Source: Nocardia nova NBRC 15556 (GTDB lineage Bacteria; Actinomycetota; Actinomycetes; Mycobacteriales; Mycobacteriaceae). From it: a DNA stretch of 64,000 nt. Shown piece after piece: positions 43,818-55,315 of this stretch. The stretch's first letter is position 1; every line of letters begins with the position of its first letter. The notes under the pieces are model-generated. The model was not told where the DNA came from, did no database searches, and saw only the letters and a list, made by a program, of their open reading frames with translations. Position numbers and translations under genes: made by a program. The stretch spans positions 1 to 64,000 of the forward strand of contig NZ_BDBN01000010.1 in NCBI RefSeq assembly GCF_001613005.1. Direction: 5' to 3'.

Positions 43818-44447
43818 CTACTGCTCGGTGAGGGCGAAGGTCAGCAGCAGCGTGGTCTGGAAAAACCCTCGCCACCAGGAGTAACCGAACCAGACGCCGG
43901 GGGTCACCTGGCGAATCTCGTCGAGGATCTGGGGCGTGATCGAGGGGGTGTAGTCCAGAAGCCAGGCCGGTTGGCCGTCCAACCGCGCGGGCCCGGAATA
44001 GACGTCGGCGGGGAAACCTTCGACCCCGGCCCCGGTGATCCGGTTGGTCAGGGTTCCGCCGTCGGGTCCGGTGTAGAAGTTCTTGCCGATCCAGAACGGC
44101 GGCGCCACCGCCTCCATCACCGGCGGGCGGGTCACCCAGCCGTTGGTCACCCCGGTCGGCACATCGCCACGGGGCGCGTCCCGGAAGATCTGATCCTGCT
44201 GTTCGGCCGAACAGTGGTTGTGCAGCGCGTCGACCGTCGCCGCCGGATTGTCGGTGTAGAGAACGCAGCCACCACCGTAATCGGTATCCGCCGAGGCGGC
44301 CGGCGCCAGGACGGCGGAGCCGACGCCCAGCACGGCGAGCGCGACGACGGTCGTCAGTGCCGAACTCCGCCGGGCGCGGCGCGCCGGATGTGCGGATGTG
44401 GTGTGCGCGAGTGCGGAAGACATATGTTGATCTTGGTCCCGATACAT
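43818..44447 (-). CDS. Secreted protein of unknown function
   Basis: A 209-residue protein. The ATG at 44447 has GGAGG six bases before it; an ATG eight codons in is an alternative. The signal peptide is twin-Arg free but has RRARR before the hydrophobic core (VVALAVLGVGSAVLAP) and ends near ASA. The mature part has two cysteines (GGGCVLYTD, HNHCSAEQQ) and the DUF4424-free sequence WIGKNFYTGPDGGTLTNRIT. I recognise no family with confidence; similar secreted proteins occur in nocardiae. Confidence 0.7.
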   Translation of the reverse strand: MYRDQDQHMSSALAHTTSAHPARRARRSSALTTVVALAVLGVGSAVLAPAASADTDYGGGCVLYTDNPAATVDALHNHCSAEQQDQIFRDAPRGDVPTGVTNGWVTRPPVMEAVAPPFWIGKNFYTGPDGGTLTNRITGAGVEGFPADVYSGPARLDGQPAWLLDYTPSITPQILDEIRQVTPGVWFGYSWWRGFFQTTLLLTFALTEQ

Positions 44448-44593
44448 GACCGGCCTCCACCGGATTGGCCCGACCCGTGTGCCGACTCCCGGCCCGGTTC
44501 CGATGGTAAAGGTGCCCGGCCGGGCCGGTACCGGGCTGGATCCGAACGTGACTACGCTGGTGCACATCCGCATCCCGCAGAGAGGACATCACC

Positions 44594-44932
44594 GTGGAGC
44601 CTGGTGGACAGCTCGATATGCAGGCACTGCTCGCACAGGCGCAGCAGATGCAGCAGGCGGTGATGGCCGCGCAGGCCGAAATCGCCGCGACCGATGTGGC
44701 GGGTGAGGCCGGCGGCGGTCTGGTGAAGGTGACGATCAAGGCCAGCGGCGAGGTGCAGTCGCTGCAGATCGATCCGAAGGTGGTCGACCCCGAGGACGTG
44801 GAGACGCTGCAGGATCTGATCGTCGGCGCGGTCAACAACGCGATGGCCAACGCGCAGCAGCTCGCCGCCGAGAAATTGGGCCCGCTCGCCGGTGGCATGG
44901 GCGGCGGTTCCATGCCCGGCCTGCCGTTCTGA
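44594..44932 (+). CDS. ybaB: YbaB/EbfC nucleoid-associated protein
   Basis: A 112-residue protein with a GTG start. The YbaB fold is recognised from [39 protein letters not shown] and [20 protein letters not shown]. It binds DNA as a dimer. It precedes recR by 21 bp, the conserved bacterial arrangement, so both are co-transcribed. Confidence 0.92.
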   Translation: MEPGGQLDMQALLAQAQQMQQAVMAAQAEIAATDVAGEAGGGLVKVTIKASGEVQSLQIDPKVVDPEDVETLQDLIVGAVNNAMANAQQLAAEKLGPLAGGMGGGSMPGLPF

Positions 44933-44953
44933 GCGGCCCGATAGGACATATCC

Positions 44954-45562
44954 GTGTATGAGGGTCCGGTCCAGGATCTGATCGACGAGCTGGGCAAACT
45001 GCCCGGAGTCGGTCCCAAGAGCGCGCAGCGCATCGCCTTCCATCTGCTGTCGGTCGAGCCGCCGGAGATCGACCGGCTGCAGTCGGCACTGCAGAAGGTG
45101 CGCGACGGTGTGCGGTTCTGCGCGGTCTGCGGCACCGTCTCCGACGGCGAACTGTGCCGCATCTGCGCCGACCCGCGCCGGGACCGGACCATGATCTGCG
45201 TCGTCGAGGAGCCCAAGGACGTCCAGGCCATCGAGCGCACCCGCGAGTTCCGCGGCCGCTACCACGTGCTCGGCGGTGCGCTGGACCCGCTCTCGGGGGT
45301 CGGCCCGGACCAGCTACGCATTCGAGAACTGTTGGCGCGCATCGGAAATCAGGAGGACGGTGTCGATGTCACCGAGGTGATCATCGCCACCGATCCCAAT
45401 ACCGAGGGCGAGGCGACGGCCACCTATCTGGTGCGCATGCTGCGGGATTTCCCGGGCCTGTCGGTTACCCGGCTCGCCTCCGGCCTGCCGATGGGCGGCG
45501 ACCTGGAATTCGCCGACGAACTGACCTTGGGCCGCGCGCTGTCGGGACGGCGAACGCTCTGA
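44954..45562 (+). CDS. recR: Recombination mediator RecR
   Basis: A 202-residue protein with the helix-hairpin-helix [20 protein letters not shown], the zinc finger [16 protein letters not shown] and the Toprim domain ([20 protein letters not shown], then [18 protein letters not shown]). RecR works with RecF and RecO to load RecA at gaps. Length and order are standard. Confidence 0.96.
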   Translation: MYEGPVQDLIDELGKLPGVGPKSAQRIAFHLLSVEPPEIDRLQSALQKVRDGVRFCAVCGTVSDGELCRICADPRRDRTMICVVEEPKDVQAIERTREFRGRYHVLGGALDPLSGVGPDQLRIRELLARIGNQEDGVDVTEVIIATDPNTEGEATATYLVRMLRDFPGLSVTRLASGLPMGGDLEFADELTLGRALSGRRTL

Positions 45563-48280
<2,718 letters not shown>

Positions 48281-48306
48281 TCCGTACACCCTGCTCGACA
48301 GCCGGG

Positions 48307-48337
48307 ACCGCCCACCGCCGGGAAGGCGGTGGGCGGT
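48307..48337 (+). terminator. Terminator of leuA
   Basis: A perfect 13-bp stem (ACCGCCCACCGCC with GGCGGTGGGCGGT) with a GGGAA loop, 27 bp after the leuA stop. Confidence 0.85.
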
Positions 48338-48471
48338 GTTCTGGGGCAACTCGTCCGGTACGGGGTGCGGCCTCTGTTCACCGGGGGACTCGTATTCGGC
48401 CAGCGTGCTAGCGTTGTGGCGCATTGGCCGCGAGCTCTCTGCTCGAACTCTGTCGAGCAGATGGGGGAAAC

Positions 48472-50556
48472 GTGACGACTAACGACAACTCCACTTCACC
48501 GCCTTGGTTGCAGGGGCAGGGGATGGGCGATTCAGCTGCCGAACAGGACAATCCGACCTCGCTGCCGTCGCAGGACGAATCCGACGCGGACACAACGGCA
48601 TCCGACGGGACGGCGAGCGTGACGTCCGAATCCGAACCGACCGGCGCACCCGCCGAGGAATCCGCGGAATTCGAACACGCGGCCTCCGGGATCATTCCGC
48701 CGGTGCCCGACGGTATCGAACAGACCACGTTTGCGCCCGGCCCGCAGTTCGGGCCCGACGGCTTCGCTCCGCCCGAGCAGGGGGGATTCGCACCGGGGCC
48801 GTTCGCGCCGCCGGGAGCGAATCCGTATCCGCCGAATCAAGGTTTCGCCCCGCCGGGCTTCCCGATGAACGACCATTCCGGTCCGTTCGCCCCGCCGGGA
48901 GATCCGAACGGATTCCCGCCGCCGTGGGCGGGCGGGCCCGGCCCGGAGGGTTTCGCGCCGACCGCTTTCCCCGGCGAGCAGGGTGGTTTCCCGCCGCCCG
49001 GGAATCCCGGTGAACCGGGCGGCTTCGCCCCGGGCGGATTTCCGGGTGAGCAGAACGGTTTCGCGCCTCCGGGCGAGCAGGGTGGTTTCCCGCCGCCCGG
49101 AAACCCCGGTGAGCCAGGCGGATTCGCGCCGCACGGCAATCCGGGCGACCCGGGCGGTTTCGCCGTGCAGGGCAATCCCGGTGAGCAGGGCGGCTTCCGG
49201 CCCGCCGCCGGTGAGCCGGGATCCGGGTACGGCGAGGTCCGGCAGGAAACGCCGTACGGCGAGATCCGCCAGGAGATCGGCGCCGACGGCATGGTCCGCC
49301 GGGTCTTCGACGATCGGCAGGGACCGCCGCCCGTTCCCGAGCAGCAGGGCGCGGACGCCGATGCCGGCGGCCAGATCTTCAGCTGGGCGCCACCGCCGCT
49401 GCCCTCGGCTCCGCCGCCGCAGCACATGCCGCCGCAGCAGCAACCGCCGCAGCAGCAGGGCGGCTGGCAGGGCGGTCCGGGACCGCAACAGCAACTGCCG
49501 CAGGGATATCAGCAGCAGCCGCAATCGACGTTCCAGCCGCAGCACATGACCCAGCCCGTGCAGCCGGGGAATTCGGTCAACGACCTGAACCTGCTCAAGC
49601 GGGCGCGGCGGTCGCCGCGCAGCGGCTGGCGACGCGCCGTGCACAAGGTGACCGGCGGCGCCATCAATCCGGGCGAATCGTCGGCCGATCTGATCTACCG
49701 CGAACTGGTGGATCGGGTGAACCAGCCGGTGCGCGGCGACTACCGGATCGCGATCCTGTCGCTCAAGGGCGGCGTCGGAAAGACCACGACCACAGTCGGT
49801 TTGGGTTCGACCTTCGCCTCGCTGCGCGGTGACCGGGTGATCGCCATCGACGCCAACCCCGACCTGGGGACCCTGGCCCACCGGGTGCCGCGCCAGACCC
49901 GCTCGACGGTCCGCAACCTGCTCGAGGACCAGCACATCAGCCGCTACTCGGATGTGCGGGCGCATACCTCCCAGGCACCGAGCCGACTGGAAGTGCTTGC
50001 CAGCGAACAGGATCCGGCGGTCTCGGAGGCCTTCAGCGAGGCCGACTACCGGCGCGCGATCGGCATTCTGCAGCAGTTCTACAACATCATTCTCACCGAC
50101 TGCGGTACCGGCCTGATGCATTCGGCGATGGCCGGCGTACTGGATATGGCGAGCTCGCTGATCCTGGTCACCTCCCCGGCCATCGACGGCGCGCGCAGTG
50201 CCTCGGCGACTCTGGACTGGCTCGAGCACCACGGTTACAGCAAGCTGGTGGAGCGGACCGTGGTGGTGGTCAATGCCTCCCGCCGCGGCGCCTCGACCGT
50301 GGACCTGGACCAGTTGCGCAAACTGTTCCTCGACCGCACCCGCGCGGTGCAGGTGGTGCCGTTCGACGATCATCTCGCCGAGGGCGCGGAGATCGACCTG
50401 GAACTGGTCAGCAAGCCCACCCGGCGGGCGCTGCTGGAATTGGCGGCCATGGTCGCCGACGATTTCGGATACCACGTCCCGCAGCCACCCTTCCCGGGGC
50501 CGCAGACCCAGTACCCGGGCCCGCAGGGCCACTATCCGGGTCCGCACGGCTACTGA
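48472..50556 (+). CDS. MinD/ParA-like ATPase with Pro/Gly-rich N terminus, EspI-like
   Basis: A 694-residue protein from the GTG at 48472 after GGGGGAAAC. Residues about 90-350 are low complexity, with repeats such as GGFPPPGNPGEPGGFAP and GQPQQQ-like stretches. The C-terminal 300 residues are a MinD-type P-loop ATPase: deviant Walker A in LSLKGGVGKTTTTVGLGSTF (about 430), DANPDLGTLAHRVPRQTRST, DCGTGLMHSAMAGVLDMASS. The layout resembles mycobacterial EspI of ESX-1 loci. It could regulate ESX activity or position proteins. No ESX genes are adjacent. Confidence 0.85.
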   Translation: MTTNDNSTSPPWLQGQGMGDSAAEQDNPTSLPSQDESDADTTASDGTASVTSESEPTGAPAEESAEFEHAASGIIPPVPDGIEQTTFAPGPQFGPDGFAPPEQGGFAPGPFAPPGANPYPPNQGFAPPGFPMNDHSGPFAPPGDPNGFPPPWAGGPGPEGFAPTAFPGEQGGFPPPGNPGEPGGFAPGGFPGEQNGFAPPGEQGGFPPPGNPGEPGGFAPHGNPGDPGGFAVQGNPGEQGGFRPAAGEPGSGYGEVRQETPYGEIRQEIGADGMVRRVFDDRQGPPPVPEQQGADADAGGQIFSWAPPPLPSAPPPQHMPPQQQPPQQQGGWQGGPGPQQQLPQGYQQQPQSTFQPQHMTQPVQPGNSVNDLNLLKRARRSPRSGWRRAVHKVTGGAINPGESSADLIYRELVDRVNQPVRGDYRIAILSLKGGVGKTTTTVGLGSTFASLRGDRVIAIDANPDLGTLAHRVPRQTRSTVRNLLEDQHISRYSDVRAHTSQAPSRLEVLASEQDPAVSEAFSEADYRRAIGILQQFYNIILTDCGTGLMHSAMAGVLDMASSLILVTSPAIDGARSASATLDWLEHHGYSKLVERTVVVVNASRRGASTVDLDQLRKLFLDRTRAVQVVPFDDHLAEGAEIDLELVSKPTRRALLELAAMVADDFGYHVPQPPFPGPQTQYPGPQGHYPGPHGY

Positions 50557-50683
50557 TTCGCACCGGGCGCCGATTCCGGGGATTCTTCCCACCGAATTGG
50601 TGCCCGGCGCGAATTGTCACCCCAATCGATACGGGGCCCGGCCGCACCGCATACAGTTACCCGCGGTGTGGAGGTCCCGATAG

Positions 50684-52441
50684 ATGGCAGAAAAATACGG
50701 GGCCGTCTCGCGAAGGACGGTACTTCGCGGGGTGGCCGGCGCGGGTGTGATAACCGCGGGCGCCATGGTGCGCCCGATTCGTGCGAATGCCGATCCCGGT
50801 CGGCGGGTCGCGATTTTCGGCGGTGGCGTCGCCGGACTGACCGCGGCGCACGAATTGGCCGAACGCGGATTCGACGTCACGGTGTACGAACGCCGGGCGC
50901 TGGGCGGTAAGGCGCGCAGCATTCCGGTGGCGGGCAGTGGCCGCGACGGCCGGCCCGATCTGCCGGGCGAACACGGTTTCCGTTTCTTCCCCGGTTTCTA
51001 TCACCACATTCCCGACACCATGCGGCGAATTCCGTTCGCGGGCAATGCCAACGGTGTCTGGGACAATCTGGTCCCGGCCGCCGAGGCGCGTTTCTCCCGC
51101 GCCGGCGCCGACGACACCATCCTGCCGATGGGCCGCGCCGGAAAGCCGTGGGCCACTCCGGACGATTTCCGCCAGACGGTCGCCTCGGTGATCTCCACCT
51201 CGATGAGGATGCCGATGACCGATGCGGCGTATTTCGCCAATCGGTTGCTGGTTTTCAACACCAGTTGCGACGATCGCCGTTTCGGCGAGTGGGAGAAACT
51301 CGCCTGGCGCGATTTCGTGGGCGCTCGCGGCCGCTCGCAGGAATTCCGCATGCTGATGTCGCGCACTCTCACCACATTGCTGGTCGCGGCGAAAGATGAT
51401 CACGCCAGTACCCGGACCATCGGTTCCATGGGGGAGCAGTTCCTCGGCAATCCGCTGGAGACCGGTAACGACGGACCGCTGGACCGGCTGCTGAACGGGC
51501 CGACCAACGAGGCCTGGATCGACCCGTGGGTGGCCCATCTGCGCGGCCTGGGGGTGCGGTTCGAAACCGCCGAACTGCGCGGGCTCGACGTGCGCGATCG
51601 GCGCATCTCGGGTGCCCGGGTGGCCGGCGGCAGCGGTGGCGATCGGGCGGTCGACGCCGACTACTTCGTGCTCGCGGTACCGGTCGAGGTCGCCCGTGGA
51701 CTGTGGACGCCGGACATTCTGGCCGTGCAGCCGGAATTGGCGGCCATGGACGGCCTGGTCGTGAACTGGATGAGCGGAATGCAGTTCTATCTGCGCCGCC
51801 CCACCCAGATCGCCCGCGGCCATACCGCCTACGTCGACTCGCCGTGGTCGCTCACCTCCATCGCGCAGAACCAGTTCTGGTCGCGCACAAAGCTTTCCGA
51901 ATCAGGTGACGGTTCGGTTCGGGACTGCCTGTCGGTCGACATCTCGGACTGGAATACACCCGGCATCCTGTACGGCAAGCCGGCGATCGAATGCACCCAC
52001 GACGAAATCGCCCGCGAGGTCTGGGCGCAGTTGCAGAAGCATCTGGAAGGCGCTGCCGCACTGCAGGATTCGGACCTGGTGTCGTGGTTCCTGGATACCG
52101 GCGTGAGCTGGGACGCCGCGCAGAACCGCAACGCCAACGCCGACCCGCTGCTGATCAACACCGCCGGTTCGTGGGCGGCGCGCCCGAATGCGCACGGAGC
52201 CCTGGAAAACCTTTTCCTCGCGGGCGATTACGTACGCACGAACATCGATCTCGCGACGATGGAAGGCGCTTGCGAGGCGGCTCGCACCGCGGTGAACGCG
52301 CTGCTGGACGTCGCCGGTTCGAATGCCGCCCGCTGCCGGCTGTTCGAGCTGTATCGGGCGCCGCAGCTGGAGCCGCTGCGCCAGGCCGACCGCGCGCGCT
52401 ATGCCGCGGGCCGGCCGAACATGTTCGACGTCCCGATGTAG
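50684..52441 (+). CDS. Tat-exported FAD-dependent oxidoreductase (amine oxidase/phytoene desaturase-like)
   Basis: A 585-residue protein with a Tat-like signal (SRRTVLRGVAGAGVITAGAM). The FAD motif is VAIFGGGVAGLTAAHELAER followed by VTVYERRALGGKARSIPV. A conserved C-terminal flavin motif is NLFLAGDYVRTNIDLATMEG. The mid-region GEHGFRFFPGFYHHIPDTMR is typical of HpnE/hydroxysqualene-dehydroxylase-like and related desaturases. Substrate unknown; terpenoid or other lipid oxidation is inferred from the family. The next gene starts 36 bp after. Confidence 0.82.
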   Translation: MAEKYGAVSRRTVLRGVAGAGVITAGAMVRPIRANADPGRRVAIFGGGVAGLTAAHELAERGFDVTVYERRALGGKARSIPVAGSGRDGRPDLPGEHGFRFFPGFYHHIPDTMRRIPFAGNANGVWDNLVPAAEARFSRAGADDTILPMGRAGKPWATPDDFRQTVASVISTSMRMPMTDAAYFANRLLVFNTSCDDRRFGEWEKLAWRDFVGARGRSQEFRMLMSRTLTTLLVAAKDDHASTRTIGSMGEQFLGNPLETGNDGPLDRLLNGPTNEAWIDPWVAHLRGLGVRFETAELRGLDVRDRRISGARVAGGSGGDRAVDADYFVLAVPVEVARGLWTPDILAVQPELAAMDGLVVNWMSGMQFYLRRPTQIARGHTAYVDSPWSLTSIAQNQFWSRTKLSESGDGSVRDCLSVDISDWNTPGILYGKPAIECTHDEIAREVWAQLQKHLEGAAALQDSDLVSWFLDTGVSWDAAQNRNANADPLLINTAGSWAARPNAHGALENLFLAGDYVRTNIDLATMEGACEAARTAVNALLDVAGSNAARCRLFELYRAPQLEPLRQADRARYAAGRPNMFDVPM

Positions 52442-52477
52442 GTGGCGGGCGGCCGATCTCGCGCGTTCAATGGGGTG

Positions 52478-53095
52478 ATGAGCGAGATCACCAGCGCCGC
52501 CGAACTTCGGGAACTGCTCGGTGAGCCGGCGCCGCGCGCTGCGACGAAGGAACGGACGCGCCTGCATCCGCGCGATCGGGAGTGGATCGCGACCGCGCCG
52601 TTCGCCGTCCTCGCCACCAGCGATGCCGAGGGTTGTTGCGATGCCTCGCCCAAGGGCGATCCGGCCGGATTCGTGCACGTGATCGACGACCGCACCCTGG
52701 CCATTCCCGAGCGGCCGGGCAATCGCCGGGGCGACGGATACTTCAACATCCTGTCCAACCCGCACGTCGGCGTGCTCTTCCTGATTCCCGGACGCAACGA
52801 GACGCTGCGGGTCAACGGCCGGGCACGGCTGCTGCGCGACGCGCCCTACTTCGACGAGATGGTGGTCAAGGGCCACCGGCCGATCCTCGCGGTCGAGGTG
52901 GCGATCGAGCAGATCTTCTACCACTGCGCCAAGGCGCTGCTGCGCAGCGAGCTGTGGCGGCCCGAACGCTGGCCGGAGGACCCGCTCCCCAGCCATGCGG
53001 TGCTGGTGAAGGAAGTCCAGCGCAACACCACCGAATCGCTGGCGGAACTGCGGGACTACTACTCGCCGGAGAATTACCGGCGGATGCTCTACTGA
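52478..53095 (+). CDS. Pyridoxamine 5'-phosphate oxidase-family protein (MSMEG_1061-like FMN-binding)
   Basis: A 205-residue protein from the ATG at 52478. The split-barrel FMN fold is seen in PFAVLATSDAEGCCDASPKG, FVHVIDDRTLAIPERPGNRR and VGVLFLIPGRNETLRVNGRA. Residues near IFYHCAKALLRSELWRPERW are typical of the PPOX class that handles F420 or FMN. The physiological role is unknown. Confidence 0.82.
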   Translation: MSEITSAAELRELLGEPAPRAATKERTRLHPRDREWIATAPFAVLATSDAEGCCDASPKGDPAGFVHVIDDRTLAIPERPGNRRGDGYFNILSNPHVGVLFLIPGRNETLRVNGRARLLRDAPYFDEMVVKGHRPILAVEVAIEQIFYHCAKALLRSELWRPERWPEDPLPSHAVLVKEVQRNTTESLAELRDYYSPENYRRMLY

Positions 53096-53170
53096 CCGGC
53101 TCTTGCCTGTCGGTCGCAGATCACATCGGCCGCTCGCGCGCGGGTGTCTCGCCACCAATACACTCGCGTG

Positions 53171-54406
53171 GTGGCAGACATCTCGGTGCGCGGACGGCTG
53201 GCGCTGCGGGCGGCGGCAGCGGCGTCGTGGGCCTCGCAGAAGGCCGGACGCGGTAAGGGGTCGATGATCGGCGGGCTGATCGCCCTGCAGATCGCCCCCG
53301 ACATCATGACCCAGCTGGGCCGCAACCGGCGGACGGTGCTGGTCACCGGCACCAACGGCAAGTCGACGACGACCCGGATGACCGCGGCCGCGCTGGCCGA
53401 ACTGGGCCGCGTCGTCACCCAGGCCGACGGTGCCAATATGGATGCCGGAATCGTCGCGGCGCTCAGCGTCGACCGCACCGCGCCGCTGGCCGCCATCGAG
53501 GTCGACGAACTGCATCTGCCGCACGTGGCCGATGCGCTGAACCCCGCCGCGGTGGTGCTGCTGAATCTGAGCCGCGATCAGCTCGACCGGGTCGGCGAGA
53601 TCAACATGATCGAGCGCAAACTGCGCGAGGGCATGGCCCGGCATCCCGACACCGTGCTGATCGCCAACTGTGACGACGTGCTGATCACCTCGATCGCCTA
53701 CGACCACCCCAATGTGGTCTGGGTGTCGGCGGGCAGTGGCTGGGCGGTCGACGCCACCAGCTGTCCGCGCAGCGGCGAGCCGATCGTCTGGGAGGGCACC
53801 GATTGGCGCAGCACCGGTGCCGACTTCCGGCGGCCGGAACCGCAGTGGTGGGTCGACGCGGAGTATCTGTGCAGGCCCGACGGGCTGAAATTGCCTTTGC
53901 ACCTTGCCCTTCCCGGCCGCGCCAATCGCGGCAACGCCGCGCAGGCGGTGGCCGCGGCGGTCGCGCTGGGCGGACATGCCGACACCGCGGCGCAAGCCGC
54001 CGGAACCGTTCGCGAGATCGCCGGCCGCTACCGCACCGTGCAGGTCGGCGAGCACTCCGCACGGCTGCTGCTGGCCAAGAATCCGGCCGGCTGGCAGGAG
54101 GCGCTGTCCATGATCGACCCCGAGGCGACGGGTCTGGTGATCGCGGTCAACGGCCAGGTGCCCGACGGCGAGGATCTGTCCTGGCTGTGGGATGTGCGCT
54201 TCGAGCACTTCGAGGGCACCCAGGTGGTCGCGGCGGGCGAGCGCGCCACCGACCTGGGCGTGCGGCTGACCTACGCCGGCGTCGAGCACACCACCGTGCC
54301 GAATCCGTTGCGTGCCATCGCATCCTGTCCGCCCGGACGGGTCGAGGTGCTCGCCAACTACACCGCCTTCCGGGATCTGAATCGCGATCTGGACACTCGG
54401 GCATGA
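53171..54406 (+). CDS. murT: Lipid II isoglutaminyl synthase subunit MurT
   Basis: A 411-residue protein. A GTG pair occurs at 53168 and 53171; the second is used here. The Mur ligase P-loop is VTGTNGKSTTTRM, and the nucleotide-binding middle domain extends to about 300, followed by the DUF1727 C-terminal domain that contacts GatD. The zinc-ribbon region shows only part of the usual cysteine set (TSCPRSGEP, EYLCRPDG). MurT activates the alpha-carboxyl of D-Glu in lipid II, and GatD delivers ammonia from glutamine. Gene order murT-gatD matches Rv3712-Rv3713. Confidence 0.93.
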   Translation: MADISVRGRLALRAAAAASWASQKAGRGKGSMIGGLIALQIAPDIMTQLGRNRRTVLVTGTNGKSTTTRMTAAALAELGRVVTQADGANMDAGIVAALSVDRTAPLAAIEVDELHLPHVADALNPAAVVLLNLSRDQLDRVGEINMIERKLREGMARHPDTVLIANCDDVLITSIAYDHPNVVWVSAGSGWAVDATSCPRSGEPIVWEGTDWRSTGADFRRPEPQWWVDAEYLCRPDGLKLPLHLALPGRANRGNAAQAVAAAVALGGHADTAAQAAGTVREIAGRYRTVQVGEHSARLLLAKNPAGWQEALSMIDPEATGLVIAVNGQVPDGEDLSWLWDVRFEHFEGTQVVAAGERATDLGVRLTYAGVEHTTVPNPLRAIASCPPGRVEVLANYTAFRDLNRDLDTRA

Positions 54407-54486
54407 GCGACGCGAGCGGAGGCGGCAGCCTGCGTAACCACGGAGCGAGCCGCGAATGCCCGAGAGGAGACAGCACTGATGGCTGA
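54403..54486 (+). CDS. Possible 27-codon bridging ORF between murT and gatD
   Basis: The ATG overlaps the murT stop as ATGA, and the ORF ends (TGA 54484-54486) just inside gatD. It reads MSDASGGGSLRNHGASRECP and seven more residues. Such a peptide may only serve to keep ribosomes moving to gatD. No evidence of a function exists; chance overlap is possible. Confidence 0.3.
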   Translation: MSDASGGGSLRNHGASRECPRGDSTDG

Positions 54487-55189
54487 ATCGACGGTACGGA
54501 TCGGGCTGGTGCTGCCCGATGTGATGGGGACCTACGGTGACGGCGGCAACGCGCTGGTCTTGCGGCAGCGGCTGCGCATGCGCGGCATCGATGCGGAGAT
54601 CGTGGAGATCACGCTGAACGACCCGGTGCCGGAGACGCTGGACATCTACACCCTCGGCGGCGCGGAGGACTCCGCGCAGCGGTTGGCGACCCGGCATCTG
54701 CAGCGCTATCCCGGCCTGCAGCGCGCGGCCGCGAAAGGTGTTCCGGTACTTGCCATCTGCGCCGCGATCCAGGTGCTGGGCAACTGGTACGAAACCTCCG
54801 CGGGCGAGCGCGTGGACGGTGTCGGCCTGTTCGACGTGACCACCGCTCCGCAGCGGGTCCGGTCCATCGGCGAGGTCGCCACCACACCGTTGCTCGCCGG
54901 CCTGACCCAGCCGCTCACCGGATTCGAAAATCACCGGGGCGGAACGTCTCTCGGCGCGGACGCGACCGGACTGGGCCGGGTCACCAAGGGCGTCGGCAAC
55001 GGTGTGGGCGACGGCCTCGAGGGAGTGGTGCAGGGCTCGGTGATCGGCACCTACATGCACGGCCCGGCACTTGCCCGCAACCCTGAACTGGCCGACCACC
55101 TGCTCACGCGGGCCCTCGGCGGTCGCGAACTGGAACCGCTCGACCTGCCCGAGGTCGACCGGCTGCGTCGCGAACGTCTGCGCGCCTGA
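54479..55189 (+). CDS. gatD: Lipid II isoglutaminyl synthase glutaminase subunit GatD
   Basis: A 236-residue class I glutaminase with GAGAGGAG upstream. Nucleophile Cys94 is in VLAICAAIQVLG, and the catalytic His194 is in VIGTYMHGPALARN. A CobQ-like fold without a synthase domain fits GatD. It supplies ammonia to MurT for amidation of D-iGlu in peptidoglycan, which is essential in mycobacteria. It follows murT at 72 bp. Confidence 0.95.
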   Translation: MAESTVRIGLVLPDVMGTYGDGGNALVLRQRLRMRGIDAEIVEITLNDPVPETLDIYTLGGAEDSAQRLATRHLQRYPGLQRAAAKGVPVLAICAAIQVLGNWYETSAGERVDGVGLFDVTTAPQRVRSIGEVATTPLLAGLTQPLTGFENHRGGTSLGADATGLGRVTKGVGNGVGDGLEGVVQGSVIGTYMHGPALARNPELADHLLTRALGGRELEPLDLPEVDRLRRERLRA

Positions 55190-55315
55190 GACCCTCTACT
55201 ACGTGATATAGCGATCGCGCATGTAACAGCGCGGTCGTCGGCGCCGATCCTGTTGAGAGATAGGAAGTTCGGCGGTAATCTCGCGCGCGGCCATGCGTGA
55301 TGAGGGAGGTGGCCG

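Noticed and set aside
51902..55099. 1065-codon minus-strand ORF over the FAD oxidoreductase, murT and gatD genes
   Set aside because: It runs antisense through several well-recognised genes and has no domain signature.
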